Assembly: GCA_003161495.1 (NCBI GenBank)
Contig: PMOP01000003.1
Span: forward strand, 1 to 5,367
Reading direction: 5' to 3'
Source of the DNA: Acidobacteriota bacterium
GTDB taxonomy: Bacteria; Acidobacteriota; Terriglobia; Acidiferrales; UBA7541
DNA length: 5,367 bases
In this document: positions 4,930 through 5,367 of the stretch, one piece after another
Position numbering within the stretch: position 1 is the first letter of the stretch
Layout of the letters: each line of letters starts with the position of its first letter
Made by a program: the position numbers and the translations under genes
The notes under the pieces: model-generated
Seen by the model: only the letters and a program-made list of their open reading frames with translations
The model's database searches: none
What the model was told of the DNA's origin: nothing

Positions 4930-5367
4930 TCAATGCATGTGTATGGGAAGCGAAACCAGAAGTGCGCTGACGCCATTCCATAGAATCTGCACACCGATGC
5001 ATACGAGCAGGAACGACGTGAGCTGGATGATCACGGTCATTCCAGTCCGGCCGAGCGCCCTTCCCAGCCGATCTGAAAATCCGTAGCACAGATAAATGCT
5101 GGCCGCGAGCAGAACTGATCCAAGAACTGCGGCCAAAATGTTCCAGGGATTGAACCCTTGATTGTGCGCGGCATTGGCACCGAGCGTGATGGCCACTGAA
5201 ATCGACCCCGGTCCCACCGTCAAGGGCAAGGTCAACGGATAGAAAGCATTGTGGAACGGGTCCTCCTGCGGGAGATTCCTCTTCGCGTCCATTTGGCCAT
5301 CGTTACTCCCACGTTTCAAAAGCGCCCAGCCGGTGGAGATGACTATCAAACCTCCACCCACCTGCAC
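4930..5367 (-). CDS. MarC-family (UPF0056) integral membrane protein, N-terminus outside window
   Basis: This is the C-terminal 145 residues of a MarC-family inner-membrane protein. The family is about 200-215 aa long with six predicted membrane helices, so roughly the first 60-70 residues lie beyond the right edge; the GTG at the edge is just an internal valine codon. Evidence: GGGLIVISTGWALL (end of an early helix), the family hallmark FYPLTLPLTVGPGSISVAITLGA (about 42-64), a helix at about 77-97 (ILAAVLGSVLLAASIYLCYGF), and the closing GRTGMTVIIQLTSFLLVCIGVQILWNGV (about 106-133). The biochemical role of the family is not established; an early link to multiple antibiotic resistance in E. 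coli was later withdrawn, so no transport substrate is proposed. It reads toward the RsbRD-N gene on the same strand, 182 bases upstream of it, without a clear terminator; cotranscription is possible but not shown. Confidence 0.92.
   Translation of the reverse strand: MQVGGGLIVISTGWALLKRGSNDGQMDAKRNLPQEDPFHNAFYPLTLPLTVGPGSISVAITLGANAAHNQGFNPWNILAAVLGSVLLAASIYLCYGFSDRLGRALGRTGMTVIIQLTSFLLVCIGVQILWNGVSALLVSLPIHMH

Noticed and set aside
4911..4932. Terminator after the MarC gene
   Set aside because: GAGGGG and CCTCTC can pair only with a mismatch and a short loop, and no convincing T-run follows on the minus strand.
4814..5089. 91-codon minus-strand frame overlapping the MarC gene
   Set aside because: It overlaps the clearly conserved MarC-family frame and has no recognisable domain or plausible start signal.

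Overview
The window looks like a piece of a Gram-negative soil-type chromosome, most likely Acidobacteriota. This is inferred from mid-to-high GC, the many tiny orphan proteins set singly between long non-coding gaps, and the general look of three of them, which resemble small conserved hypothetical proteins I associate with that phylum. No rRNA, tRNA, phage gene, transposase or CRISPR array is visible, so the phylum call is tentative.

Layout, left to right: (1) a small plus-strand hypothetical protein (128-406) with a very strong Shine-Dalgarno; (2) a 434-base gap with a clear intrinsic terminator, preceded by a hairpin whose loop reads TCCTCCG (possible sRNA or structured 3' UTR); (3) a single-domain PilZ protein (841-1167, +) with a UUCG-loop terminator; (4) a 460-base gap with no convincing gene but two strong inverted repeats; (5) a 70-aa hypothetical protein on the minus strand (1628-1840); (6) divergent from it, an 80-aa CxxC/HxC protein (1966-2208, +), whose ATG lies five bases after a perfect TATAAT and so may be leaderless; (7) a 240-base convergent gap with palindromes and a long stem; (8) on the minus strand, read right to left, the 3' part of a MarC-family membrane protein (4930-5367, cut by the window edge), a possible 51-codon small ORF (4701-4856), a stand-alone RsbRD-N-type sensor-domain protein (4250-4747), and a PAS-GGDEF-EAL protein (2449-4212).

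The functional theme is cyclic di-GMP signalling. The PAS-GGDEF-EAL enzyme keeps all the motifs expected for both synthesis and hydrolysis of c-di-GMP plus the inhibitory I-site. It lies 37 bases behind the RsbRD-N-type protein, so the two probably share a transcript and may form a sensor-enzyme pair. The PilZ protein is a plausible c-di-GMP receptor, but it is 1.3 kb away on the other strand and its link to this enzyme is only inferred. No complete novel system is evident. The points most worth checking are the candidate sRNA with an SD-complementary loop, the RsbRD-N/c-di-GMP gene pair, the possible leaderless small zinc-binding-type protein, and the small ORF overlapping the start of the RsbRD-N gene.
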